64,000 nt of DNA, from the NCBI GenBank assembly GCA_963281255.1, contig OY725488.1:806001-870000 (forward strand), written 5' to 3'. Made by a program: the position numbers and the translations under genes. This DNA is from Aphrocallistes beatrix. Its lineage: Eukaryota; Porifera; Hexactinellida; Sceptrulophora; Aphrocallistidae. The notes beneath the pieces are model-generated. The model saw only the letters and a program-made list of their open reading frames with translations, had not been told where the DNA came from and made no database searches. Numbering within the stretch: the stretch's first letter is position 1; each line of letters opens with the position of its first letter. Shown piece by piece: positions 1-12,902 of the stretch.

Positions 1-3000
1 CGTGAGTATACTACTATGTTGCTAACCTTTTTTCATAAAATATCGAAATATTAATTGACTTCCACCAACAGCGACTCCAGGAGCTTTGATGATTGAGAGG
101 ATAGAAGCAGTAAACGCCAGCGCAGTGGACTTGAGTTGGAGCAGATTGAACATAACGGTATCAAGATATGAAGTTTGTGTGAGGGAATCGGAGACTGGGA
201 ATTGTGTATTTTCCATTTCCATTAACGACGAGACACAGGTGTCTACAGTAGTAATGAATCTTAAAGCTTTTACACTGTACTACATTGTTGTGACTGCAGT
301 CACTCAAAGCGGATACTTAGTTATAACTCCTGTGAGAAGTGTGAGAACCCTAGAACTATGTAAGTAACCATTTATCAAAATAGAACATGCGTCGTATATT
401 GCATAACATATCTGTGATGAATGTTAAATTATAAATCCCATCTTTAGCTCCCACTCTCCCTCCTACGCCAGTAAGCTTGGTTTCTAAGGATGATGTTTCA
501 ATAATAATCGAATGGGGAGAGGTCCCTCTGGGTGGCAGAAATGGCATCATTATCACTTATGAAGTCTGCCTTCAACTGGTTGCAAATGGTTCCTGTACTT
601 TCATGACCAACGTCTCTGCACCCAGCAGACGAGTTGCTATTAACGGACTGACTAACAGCACGCAATACATCATAATTGTCCGCGCATACACTATAATCGG
701 AGGAGGTCCTTACAGCCCTGGACTATTTGTAATGACTACAGAACGTAGGTTTTAGACTCGATGATAACTTTATCTACGCTATATATATACGTATTTCAAT
801 CTAATATTAATTCTCTAGCTAAGCCCGAAGAACCTGTAGTAGAGGTCACGAGTCAGAGCAATACCTCCATTTCTATAATCGCCATGACACCACAAACCGG
901 GGCACCCATTACGGAATACAGGATCTGTGTCACTCTCCCTTCACAGTCGGAATGTGTCGCCAACAAGACAATCTTGACCAGCGCGAACCTCATCAACGTT
1001 AACATTTACAATCTTTCAGCTTACACTCAGTACAGTGTGGTAGTGACTGTGATTGGACCTGGTGGATCCTCAAGTGGAGCAGACACTATCACTACGCTAC
1101 CTGGATGTGAGTGAAATTAAAGTACTATAGTGTTCATACAAATACATAGTATTAGGGAGGTTTAATGGTTCTATGAACCATAAATATACGTATAAGTATA
1201 TATAATACACTAGTAAGGATAGTAATGTATGACACTTACGTGTTTTAGTGCCTGATGCTCCTGTATCCGGAATCCAAATAAACTCTCCCTCTTCAACAAG
1301 TTTGGAAGTGAACTGGGGAGCTCTTATGCAGATAAACTGGAATGACGCATCAATTGGATACTTCGTCCAAATAGAGTTTGGAGGAGTTGTGTTAGAAACT
1401 AAGAATACTAATGGCTTATCCTCCACATTCACTGGACTTATCTCCAACAGAAAGTATATAATCATAGTAACGCCATTCAATTCAGTGGGAACTGGACCAA
1501 CTAACTCAAATTATGGATTTACCCAGCAAGGTAACGTTTCTAGAATTCATACCGTATACGGTAACTTGTAGTAACAAGTTAATTATATTGTTAATGTCTC
1601 TGTAGTACAACCGGTAGCTCCTCAAGTTGATGTCATCTCGGAGAATACAATCAAAGTAACCATCAATGTAGACGCGACTGGTAGCTCTGGTACGTCTACA
1701 AAGCATCGCGAAATATGTTTGAAATTGAGTGGGAGCGATGTCTGCAATCGCACAATCATATTACCTGAAGGTGATACTAGCGTCAACATCACAGACCTAA
1801 CGCCTAACACGGAGTACATTGTTACTATCACTGTGATCAATACCAATAATGATGCAAGCCCTTCATCTCCTCCTGTTCCTGTAATCACCCATCCATTAGG
1901 TATGAAATTTAAAAATATTTATTTAGTTCTCATTGATAAACTGACATAATCTCTGATTTTCTTATAGTACCGATCCACTCTGTGTTGAACTTACGAGGTG
2001 AAATTACAGAATTGTTTGAAATCGAACTGAATTGGGACTTCACATTAACACATCAAGTAAATACTCCAAGCCACTTCATTGTGTGTCTGGCTGAAGTGGT
2101 GAATACAACGTGCGAGATTATACGAAATGTAACTTCAGACATTCGAAGCGTAATCATCTCGGAGTTTAAGGAAGAGACTAAATACTATATTAGTGTAACA
2201 ACATGGAACTTTGGAGGGTTCGGTCCAGTTTCAGCCATCGAACTTACCACACCATCAATACGTAAGTATATAATTAGCTATGATACGTTGTAGAGTATTA
2301 TACAAATATGATGGAAATATTATCCAACTTTAGCACCTGTTGACGTAACCTTACAAGCAACTGCTGTGTCTCCTTTCGAAATATATGTGGAATGGGAAAC
2401 TCAAAATTTAAATAGAAATGTCATCTACTTCACCATTCACATTATGGACAACGCTGGAAACAAGCAAAGCAGATATAATGTTTCCGTCGTTTCTGGAGAT
2501 CTAGTTTTTTCAAGCCTCACACCAGCTACCAGCTACACCATCAACATAGAAGAACTTTCTCAGATATCTGAAGCAACAGTTGTTGCTGTAACACACGATG
2601 AAGGTTATTACACTGACAATTATATTTAGTGTATAATAGTAGCAGGAGTCGCGTTATAAGCATTTCCTCATTTTTTATAGGAACTCCAAATTCTCCGACT
2701 AGAGTACAAGTAATAACAATCTCATCCCAAATTCTCCGTGTTACATGGAATTCCTTCGGTGACAATCAGACTGGAATACAGCAATGGAAAGTGTGCTACG
2801 AAGCGGAAACCTTCACTCAATCGAGTGGATGTGACACGAATCCTGGCAGCGAGAATTATAAAACAATACTTGGCCTGGAAGAGTTCGAATCTTACACAAT
2901 TACTGTGAGAGCTGTCTACAGCAGTGGAAATATGTCCGATTCCTCTGTTCCAGTAATGGGAAGAACGGAACAAGCTGGTAAGGCTTAAATTAAATGTTTA

Positions 3001-4102
3001 CTACTAACGGGTAGTAATTTTATTTTATTTCCAATTTGTTTAATGTTTAATTATTGTCTTTAGTTCCAAGCAGAGCAGTTTCTGACCTGAAATATGTGAT
3101 AGACATGGGTGAAAATAAGTTCACCTGGTTGTCCCCTCCTCTCATTCACCACAATGGAATCATTATATACTATTTAGTCGAGTTTGAATATGAACTAAAT
3201 GGAGAAGTGGAAACGATTGAGTATATCGTCTTACCAATGAATCCAAAAGTAACCATTCCATATATGGTAACGCTTCCTTACAACGTCACAGTGGTACCTT
3301 ACACCATTGGAGCAGGATTGTCAGCAAAAATAGTTAATACGGATGCGCAACCTAATACTGGTAAGTTCCTATATTCTACAAGTACAACGAAGTTATTCAA
3401 TCGACTAGACAATAAAATTCGAATATTTGTTGTAAATGCTGGTGGCCACTAGAGAGTAATATACAAGGGCAGCGCCGGGATTCGGCGAACGGAGGGGGTG
3501 GGCCTGGTGAGACCCTTTTATGGGTGCCAAGAGCTGCTCGCCGTATCAATTAACTCATAATTAAACACAATTCTCTGTACAACTGCCAGAAAAAATTACA
3601 GAATAAGTGAAGTTGTATATCCTCTGGAGTGTTGAAAAATATCACAAACTTTTCTGAATGTTTTACTGGGATCAACAACAATCAAATTTATGCAGGGATC
3701 ATAACAGTGAAAATAAATTACTCTAAACATTTCTCACGAACAACTTTATATTCATCACACATGGTCCACAGACATAACACTCGCTCCGTCGTAACAATGA
3801 TCATTTTAAGATATTCGGGTCATGAATAAAAACATTAATAGCTCATTTTAAATACTTAATTAAAATGAGTTAAAACCATTATTTAAAATTGCTAGACGCT
3901 TATTTGGCTGTGCCAGGTACGATCACACATGTTTATCTCCTCTTTTGATTTAGCTCCTGCTTCAGACTGCTTGGACTATAGGGTCCCGATCACAATTCTA
4001 AGCATCATACTCGCCATCTTGATTGTGCTCGCCATCGTACTATGCTGCATCCTGTGCATTGTTCTGTTCAAGAAGAAAGAAACTAGTTACGCACCAGTTT
4101 GA
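1..4102 (+). CDS. FN3-repeat type I membrane protein, 3' part (5' end off window)
   Basis: Multi-exon gene entering from the left: base 1 is the last base of an exon, with donor GTGAGT at 2-7. The remaining exons, read from splice sites, are 72-359, 448-744, 819-1106, 1249-1530, 1606-1899, 1968-2261, 2334-2603, 2681-2977, 3064-3360 and 3954-4102 (stop TGA). The first nine each encode one fibronectin type III domain (early Trp, late Tyr-x-Val pattern, Pro-rich start) and all begin and end in phase 1. The last exon encodes a short Cys-containing stem, a transmembrane helix (ITILSIILAILIVLAIVLCC) and a tail of about a dozen residues ending SYAPV. AATAAA lies at 4235-4240. Introns are about 75-140 bp except 3361-3953 (593 bp). 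Role inferred: cell-surface adhesion or recognition protein; no ligand can be named. It resembles the VWA-FN3 gene at 29159-33991 in its FN3 and TM plan. Confidence 0.85.
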
Positions 4103-4234
4103 AGCACCACAGTATAGGTTGCTTAGGTTGTACCTGTATGCTTGTATACCCATTTTCTTTCTATTTTTATCACTGTTTTATCATTTACTCACAGTGCATT
4201 TTGTTTATTCTTGTGTTATTTAAGTATTAATTAA

Positions 4235-4240
4235 AATAAA
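4235..4240 (+). terminator. Polyadenylation signal of the FN3 gene
   Basis: AATAAA 133 bases after the stop codon, in an A/T-rich tract with further overlapping AATAAA-like sequence. This fits a short 3' UTR. Confidence 0.6.
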
Positions 4241-4421
4241 TAAACAAACTAAAAAAATTGACTTAATCGTCCAGACATAGACTACCGACAATAAAGTAGA
4301 GCATATGTACGTACTTAGATAACAAGAAATTATTGCAGGTCGATTCATTAATTATTTATGAATCTACAAACCGATTGCATTGCAGTTATAATATTACCAA
4401 TCTGGGAATATCTCCATATGG

Positions 4422-4844
4422 CAGGGTTGGGTTCAAGTACAATTGTACTTAAGTACATTTTTTTGAGTACTTGTACTTGTACTAAAGTACTAGTACTTTC
4501 ATCATTTTTCTGAAGTACTGTACTTGTATTTGTACTTAAGTACTTGCTTGTTAACCTTCACTTCTATTAACATCAATGTTCTTCAAATCCCATCTCAAAT
4601 ACTATAGTAGTGATGCTTAATACATTAGGATTTTCTGTTAGTGTCTCGTACTACTTTCAATTAAATAGTAAACGTGTGTGATCCTATGCTATGTAACCTA
4701 TTTTGCACCCTTAATACGAGAAATTTATAATAAGGCTTGGAAACTACTTGTACTTGTACTTGAAAATCTAACTTTAATCATTTTTCTGAAGTACATACTT
4801 GTATTATACTTAGGTACTTTCAAATGTACTTGAACTCAACCCTG
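4422..4844. mobile_element. hAT-type non-autonomous element (MITE), 423 bp
   Basis: Ends are CAGGGTTGGGTTCAAGTAC and its near-perfect inverse GTACTTGAACTCAACCCTG. It is flanked on both sides by the 8-bp sequence CCATATGG (4414-4421 and 4845-4852), the target-duplication size of the hAT superfamily. The target is itself palindromic, so the duplication is slightly weaker evidence here. The interior is rich in GTACTT units in both orientations and has no open reading frame. Confidence 0.85.
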
Positions 4845-5235
4845 CCATATGGAAATACGCACAAGCTTGAAAAATATAAATTATGGAATTAGAGACTAAA
4901 AATTCATAACAAGTGGATGCGACCTGTTAATCTAAACCAGGGCTTTCCAAATGGCGCGCGGGACCTTACAATATGGCGCGAAAAAATAAATTTAGACCCA
5001 TAAAATCCTCGACAGTTGCAACTTTCAAGTAAAATTCCTGAGGGTTATAAGTCTTCCAAAATGAAATACAACTGATGAACAACATATCATTACATTTATA
5101 AGAAACTTGGATTGTTCTTAATTTAATAGTGCCAGGTAGTAGTCACCAGGAGGTCGCTACGGGGAGGGCAAAGTGGCCAATTCGCTCTCTAGGAACTTTT
5201 CCTGCCCCATGGCCCAGGGCAATGCCCTCTGGAAA

Positions 5236-5725
5236 AATAATAATTTACAAGCGCGCTTCGCTCAGAGTTGCACGCGGGCCGAAATTTGTAACCGCGGCCC
5301 GCAATTTTAAGTTAACCCGGCCCGCAGCTAAATTTTCGGCCCGCAAGAAGCCCGCGACTAAATTATTCGGCCCGCAAGAAGCCCGCATAAATATTTTTGG
5401 CCCACTTTGTAAGTTACTAACTATAGAGAGATACCTAGGGAATCCTTTTATGGGAGTGAGTTTTTGCAAACACAAATAAGTGGAAATTAAAAAGTTCCAT
5501 TTACTTAAGTATTCCTTAATTGGTACCTCGTGACAGTTAAAAACATCGTCTCGGTTGTCATCGCGGGGAGCCCTGCCAAGATTTCCGGCCCGCGGAGCCC
5601 GCAAACTATTATATTCGGCCCGCGGGCCGATAAGAAAAGTCGGCCCCCAGCCCGCGTGCAACTCTGGCTTCGCTTGTTTTGCCGCGGCTTACGGACACTG
5701 CGTATCCGCAGAGTTGTCCATTGGG
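5236..5725 (-). mobile_element. Retroelement 3'-tail copy, split by a hAT element
   Basis: The sequence AATAATAATTTACAAGCGCG followed by CTTCGCT, and, after the 5263-5666 insertion, GCTTCGCTTG then a GC-rich stretch with CGGACAC...GTATCCG, matches the reverse complement of the element tail at 39130-39217. The hAT MITE therefore landed inside an older copy of this tail. GC-rich sequence at 5129-5235 may belong to the same or another dead element, which I could not identify. Confidence 0.55.
5263..5666. mobile_element. hAT-type MITE, 404 bp, GC-rich
   Basis: Terminal inverted repeat CAGAGTTGCACGCGGG at the left and CCCGCGTGCAACTCTG at the right, perfectly complementary. It is flanked by the perfect 8-bp target duplication GCTTCGCT (5255-5262 and 5667-5674). 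The interior consists of repeated GGCCCGC-type units. Apparent reading frames here are by-products of the repeat and are not genes. Confidence 0.9.
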
Positions 5726-5839
5726 CGCTTGGGGATATTAGAGAAACAATACGTCGCTTTCTTGTTCTCTACTAAGTATGCTGAATCACCATTTGTTTGC
5801 AGTAACATTAATGAAATCAGAACTGTAGCAGAAATTTAG

Positions 5840-6812
5840 GTTCGTGATAAATAGAATTTACTTCGTATTAAGTAAACTAAAAAATAAGAATGTAAGGTCA
5901 ATTTGAATCCACAAAGTTCACATTACTAAAGATTATTATACGTGATTAATCAACCAATTTCAGTCCATGTCATTATAACAACAATTAAAGTGTATTATAT
6001 GCTATGATCAATCAATTCGATCATAAAATAACTTTTAACAATCAAATTATAGACTCAAAATAACTGTATTCGATCATTTATATGATTTAGAACCGTGTAA
6101 TCGCATTATAAGAGTCTGATAATTGATTGGTTCTCACATGAACCACCAATTAATTTCAATCACAAATGGTCCTTTTGATTGTATTACCAAGGCTATGGTC
6201 CTACCAACCCTACCGGGGCCTACGCCTATGCTATGAGTTGTGTCCACACTCCACCATTGCCAGCGTACAATGAATACTTTATACTTTAACTATGTCAGAT
6301 CTCCTCTCTCAAACCAAGGATCAAGGGTCAAAATTTAGTCTAATACTCGATAATATCTCTTCTCTGATTGCAGTATACCTAGACTCTAATAGTTATACAA
6401 TTAGTCTTGGATTCATTTATGATCAATTCAATATTAAGAAATGTCATACAAAGTGATAATAATAATGCATTATACACAGTACATTCAATTTACCTTTGAT
6501 TGAACAAAAAAAACCAACTTGTCTGCAAATTTTTCAGAAGTTCTCCTGAACGTATCAGATATCTACGACAGAACATGTGAGTGTATCCAATAAAATTATG
6601 CGACCCCCTTAAGAAAATAATATTTCTGTATTTCCTACAGCAAAAAATATACATATTATTAGGAAGGTTTTCTACACAAATTCTAATGATGAAATTAATC
6701 ATAAATACGGTCATTATAATAAGTAGTGTAGTATGTATATAATATTGTGTATCTGATTATTTTAAACATATTATCGGAATAAATAACTATTCCAAGGAAA
6801 TACAAACTAAAT
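5840..6812. other. AT-rich non-coding stretch
   Basis: No credible exon, RNA gene or element end was seen. The sequence is A/T-rich with stops in all frames. The 3' border is where homology to the second actin unit begins (about 6813). Confidence 0.5.
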
Positions 6813-7219
6813 TAAAATGAACCAGGCTAATTATAGACATAGCATTTTGTTGAAATGGATATTTTGTAAAGTTTGTTTAAAATTTATTGATTTTCTTTAC
6901 ATGTAAAAATCTGTACAAAGTTGTGTTAATGCTAACTTAATTCTGAATATAGTGCACTAGATTTTCAAAAAATCGAGGTTATTTTGTAAGTAAATTAAGG
7001 TGTTACGTTTTGCTACACAGTTTAAAATGGAAAAATTTCTAGACTTTTTTTTTATGACATTATCTAAAATAAACTAATTTAGTGGCCGAACTGATTCAAA
7101 TCTCACTTAGTGTTAGATTTTTTCGCGTTTTTTGTACAAATTATCTCCATCACGATTTTAGTATTATGAAATTCAATGGTGACAATGAATTGTTCCCCCA
7201 CAGTATGATGTTAAACTGA

Positions 7220-7225
7220 TTTATT
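7220..7225 (-). terminator. Polyadenylation signal, actin copy 1
   Basis: TTTATT on the plus strand (AATAAA on the coding strand), 95 bases past the actin stop codon. The same signal stands at 11385-11390 for copy 2. Confidence 0.6.
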
Positions 7226-7319
7226 GGAAGGTTTAATTATATTAAAAACTACAGTCTTACAATAGTCTTAACACGCAATAGAATAACTAGTCAACAAAGC
7301 ACACAAACTAGCAGGGAAA

Positions 7320-8456
<1,137 letters not shown>

Positions 8457-8585
8457 TTAGTGAAGGAATGAAGGTTTAGGAATAGAAAAAGTGGTTAGGA
8501 TGGTCAGTGTAGCGAGTAGAATAAATTTAAGAATTTAGGCTTCCATTTATATTAGAATTGAGCAGCAAAGAGCACGTTATATTGC

Positions 8586-8595
8586 CCATATAAGG
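8586..8595 (-). promoter_or_regulatory. CArG box (SRF site), actin copy 1, proximal
   Basis: CCATATAAGG is a perfect CC(A/T)6GG serum response factor site, 136 bases upstream of the actin ATG. It is preserved exactly in copy 2 at 12751-12760. CArG boxes are a known feature of animal actin promoters. SRF binding here is inferred. Confidence 0.65.
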
Positions 8596-8631
8596 TAAAA
8601 ATTGAGCTAATTCGAACTGGAATTATTTCTT

Positions 8632-8641
8632 CCATATTAGG
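8632..8641 (-). promoter_or_regulatory. CArG box, actin copy 1, distal
   Basis: CCATATTAGG is a second perfect CC(A/T)6GG match, 46 bp from the first, giving the paired arrangement seen in many SRF targets. In copy 2 the equivalent at 12797-12806 reads CCATATTAGT, so the consensus is broken there. Confidence 0.6.
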
Positions 8642-8740
8642 ACAAAATCTGAACTAAATCGATCTAAGATTAGTGAAATTTGAATCGTTAGCAATTTCCA
8701 ATGCAAATGCAAAGTAATACAGATTCACCTGCATTGACAT

Positions 8741-9255
8741 TAACACGGAGTACATTGTTACTATCACTGTGATCAATACCAATAATGATGCAAGTCCTTC
8801 ATCTCCTCCTGTTCCTGTAATCACTCATCCATTAGGTATGAAATTTAAAAATATTTATTTAGTTCTCATTGATAAACTGACATAATATCTGATTTTCTTA
8901 TAGTACCGATCCACTCTGTATTGAACTTACGAGGTGAATTACAGAATAGTTTGAAATCGAACTGAATTGGGTCTTCACATAACACATCAAGTAAATACTC
9001 CTTTCTGAATGCTTTACAGAGATCAACAACAATCAAATGTATGCAGTGATCGTAACAGTGAAAATAAATTGCTCTTAAACATTTCTCACGAACAACTTTC
9101 TATTCACCACACATGATCCAGACTTATAATTGACTTAAATAATTGACTTAATCGTCTAGACAGACTACCCGACAATAGAGTAGAGCATATGTACGTACTA
9201 TTACGATTATCGTAGATAACAAGAAACCATTGCAGGTCGATTCATTAATTAATTA
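8741..9255 (+). pseudogene. Shrunken relic of the FN3 gene tail
   Basis: Three collinear pieces match the FN3 gene at 1-4350. 8741-8998 matches about 1805-2065 (end of one FN3 exon, its whole intron, start of the next). 8999-9120 matches about 3647-3768 (inside the long intron). About 9127-9255 matches about 4255-4355 (3' flank). The material between was deleted, and small indels break the FN3 frame. The retained intron shows a DNA-level duplication and not a retrocopy. The piece starts exactly where the actin copy 1 homology ends, marking the junction of a tandem duplication. Confidence 0.85.
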
Positions 9256-9266
9256 ATTAATAGTTG

Positions 9267-9290
9267 GCGACTATACTATTGTATAGTCGC
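9267..9290. repeat. Perfect 10-bp hairpin
   Basis: GCGACTATAC, a TATT loop and GTATAGTCGC. It sits at the border between the FN3 relic and the transposon-rich island and is probably an element end. Confidence 0.5.
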
Positions 9291-9359
9291 AAACAAACGA
9301 TTCGAAAACTTCTTTACAATTAAAAGCCTCGTTTTGGGCAAGGAACTTAAACCTTTCTA

Positions 9360-9780
9360 TTCTCAACCTGAAAAACTCAAACCCCCAAAGGCCCCAGAGG
9401 GGGATTTTGGGGTGTCAAAATAGTCACATGGACAACAACTTGCAAAGGGGTCTTTTTGCAAAATTTCCAACCCCCAATCCTTTGTGGCAGCATAACTCAT
9501 CGAGTTCTTGCTATCTTGATGCTCTTGGTGGGAATCGATGCCGAATAGTCTCAGCTTTTACCTCAGCTGTTCAGAATCGAGATAGGAGGTTTTTGCGAGT
9601 TATGGTGTTTTGAAGTTCAAACACCACGGAAAATTGGGGAGACTTTAACTTTAAACCACTATAACTCGCAAAAAAACGACCTCCTATCTCGATTCAGCAC
9701 ATGGGCACAGAATAGGTGGGGGGCACCATCCTTCCATGCCTCGGCAATGGGGGGGGGGCAATGTGCTATAAAGTTCTCAC
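9360..9780. repeat. Dispersed AT/GC fold-back repeat, copy A
   Basis: Contains AAACCCCCAAAGGCCCC...GATTTTGGGG, then TTTTTGCAAAATTTCCAACC...ATAACTCATCGAGTT, then an internal inverted repeat (CGAGATAGGAGG...GCGAGTTAT against ATAACTCGC...CCTCCTATCTCG). The same modules in the opposite order occur at 29515-29910, and part of them at 10385-10475. No coding capacity was seen. Confidence 0.6.
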
Positions 9781-9989
9781 TGCCCCAGCATGAAAATTAA
9801 TCGACAATGCCATATACGCCACTTTTACAGTTACTTACTATATATCCTTAAAAAATTACGAGTTGTGATACTACCTACTCAAAGTAGATTTTAGAACAGC
9901 TTTCAGACAAAAAATAATACAATTGTATAAGATAGCTGTATTATCTAAATCTCAACAAATCATGTCTTTGCTGAAGGCAAACGCATTTT

Positions 9990-10198
9990 TCCTGATCTGA
10001 TTTTGCGATACAAATTCATCCAACAACTCAGCCCTGTCCTGTATCCGTCTCCTGCTTGTGGATACTGATGCCCGCGACATGATTGAGCCTATGCTGCGTC
10101 TTGAATTGGCGCAGACAACTGAACGACCGCTCCGCCGTGCACGAAGTGCATGGAAGAGATATTATGTACAGCTGCAACAATTTGAACAAGTCGGGCAT
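9990..10198 (-). pseudogene. hAT transposase C-terminal (dimerisation) relic
   Basis: The minus strand from the ATG at 10196-10198 encodes a fragment containing PDLFKLLQLYIISLP, then TSCTAERSFSCLRQFKT and a stretch like RLNHVAGISIHK. This is the hallmark of the hAT C-terminal dimerisation region (hydrophobic helix, Pro, Ala-Glu-Arg-Ser-Phe-Ser, then Lys-Thr). In-frame stops follow after about 52 residues and nothing upstream restores a full transposase, so it is dead. It lies in the island between the two actins. Confidence 0.7.
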
Positions 10199-10384
10199 TA
10201 ATAAAATCCTAGAGAACGAGCAAACATGGAAGATTTTGGTCCAGTTATAATCAAACTGCCTTCAGCTTCCAGGGGCAGAGGCCCTGGACCAATTAGGAGA
10301 ACTCAGTCACAGCACCCCCAGCCCCTCAGCTGGGTTTTATGCCCCCTCATGAGTTGTTCATCGATCTGCGCCACTGATTCAGTA

Positions 10385-10475
10385 TCAAGATAGCATGTAA
10401 ACTCGCTGAGTTATGCTTCCACAAAGGATTGGGGTTGGAAATTTTGCAAAAAAAACTTTGCAAGTTGTTGCTTCA
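10385..10475. repeat. Dispersed fold-back repeat, fragment
   Basis: AACTCGCTGAGTTATGCTTC followed by CACAAAGGATTGGGGTTGG and AAATTTTGCAAAAA is the inverted equivalent of 9451-9505, so this is a partial copy of the same family. Confidence 0.5.
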
Positions 10476-10904
10476 TGTTTTATGACTTCACTCAAATGTT
10501 TGTTGGATGTTCCTAAATCACTGGATTGATCTCTAAATCGCTTGCGATTTAAGGATAGAAGGGTTCCTATAACGTTAGCGTTTTAGGGCTGGGGGGCCGC
10601 AGACTCGCTTACACCGGTTTTATAGCAAGAACTAAAATGTATTTATTGGTGGAGGAATTAATTATAACCCTTTAGCATCATTAAATTACACATATTAAAA
10701 TAACATCTTCAATCCTTCCAACATTTCAGGCACAGTTCTTGGGAATTTTCTTTCTAATTTTAATTTGAAGAGATGAAGTCAGTAGTGTATCCGAGTTTGC
10801 AAACATATCAAGGAAATTATTTTTTGAATCAATTGTGACAACAATCGCGATTGGAATCAATTTGGTAAAAACCGGACTGTTAGATTTCGCAGTAGCGCGA
10901 GTAC

Positions 10905-10972
10905 GGACATACATACGGACGGACGAGATACTCCGTCCATGCCATAAGGGCATCTCCCTATAGGAGCTGCAC
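10905..10972. repeat. Short dispersed repeat (GGACGGA / AAGGGCATCTCC)
   Basis: TACGGACATACATACGGACG then TCCGTCCATGCCATAAGGGC and ATCTCCCTATA. A related copy sits at 62100-62155 (GGTCCATGCAATAAGGGCAT then CTCCTTATA). It has internal dyad symmetry. A SINE-like or small DNA element is possible. Confidence 0.45.
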
Positions 10973-11384
10973 TAAAATGAACCAGGCTAATTATAGACAT
11001 AACATTTTGTTGAAATGTATATTTTGTTTGTTTAAAATGTATTGGTTTTCTTTACATGTAAAAAATCTGTACAAAATTGTCTGTTAATAATGCTAACTTA
11101 ATTCTGAATATAGTTCACTAGATTTTTCGAAGTTATTTGAAAAATCGAGGTTATTTTGTAAGGAAAATTAAGGTGTTGCGTTTTGCTACAGTATCAAAAA
11201 AATTCTCGACTTTTTTTAATGACATTATTTAAAATAAACTAATTTAGTGGCCTAACTGATTCAAATCTCACTTAGTGTTAGATTTTTTCGCGTTTTTTGT
11301 ACAAATTATCTCCATCACGATTTTAGTATTATGAAATTCAATGGTGACAATGAATTGTTCCCCCACAATATGATGTTAAACTGA

Positions 11385-11390
11385 TTTATT
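11385..11390 (-). terminator. Polyadenylation signal, actin copy 2
   Basis: TTTATT on the plus strand (AATAAA on the coding strand), 95 bases past the stop codon, conserved with copy 1. Confidence 0.6.
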
Positions 11391-11484
11391 GGAAGGTTTA
11401 ATTATATTAAAAACTACAGTCTTACAATAGTCTTAACACGCAATAGAATAACTAGTCAACAAAGCACACAAACTAGCAGGGAAA

Positions 11485-12621
<1,137 letters not shown>

Positions 12622-12750
12622 TTAGTGAAGGAATGAAGGTTTAGGAATAGAAAAAGTGGTTAGGATGGTCAGTGTAGCGAGTAGAATAAATTTAAGAATT
12701 TAGGCTTCCATTTATATTAGAATTGAGCAGCAAAGAGCACGTTATATTGC

Positions 12751-12760
12751 CCATATAAGG
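12751..12760 (-). promoter_or_regulatory. CArG box, actin copy 2, proximal
   Basis: CCATATAAGG, 136 bases upstream of the ATG, identical in sequence and spacing to copy 1. Confidence 0.65.
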
Positions 12761-12902
12761 TAAAAATTGAGTTAATTCGAACTGGAATTATTTCTTCCAT
12801 ATTAGTACAAAGTCTGAACTAAATTGATTAGTGAAATTTGAATCGTGAGGAATCTCCAATGCAAATGAATTGGTAGTAATACAGATTCACCTGCATTGAC
12901 AT

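Noticed and set aside
3459-3535. GC-rich patch in the long FN3-gene intron
   Set aside because: It looks like an insertion (GCGCCGGGATTCGGCG resembles the 63.6-kb MITE core), but no ends or target duplication could be defined.
5129-5839. Overlapping GC-rich frames on both strands
   Set aside because: They lie in the GGCCCGC-repeat MITE and its host repeat. There is no domain and the codons mirror the repeat.
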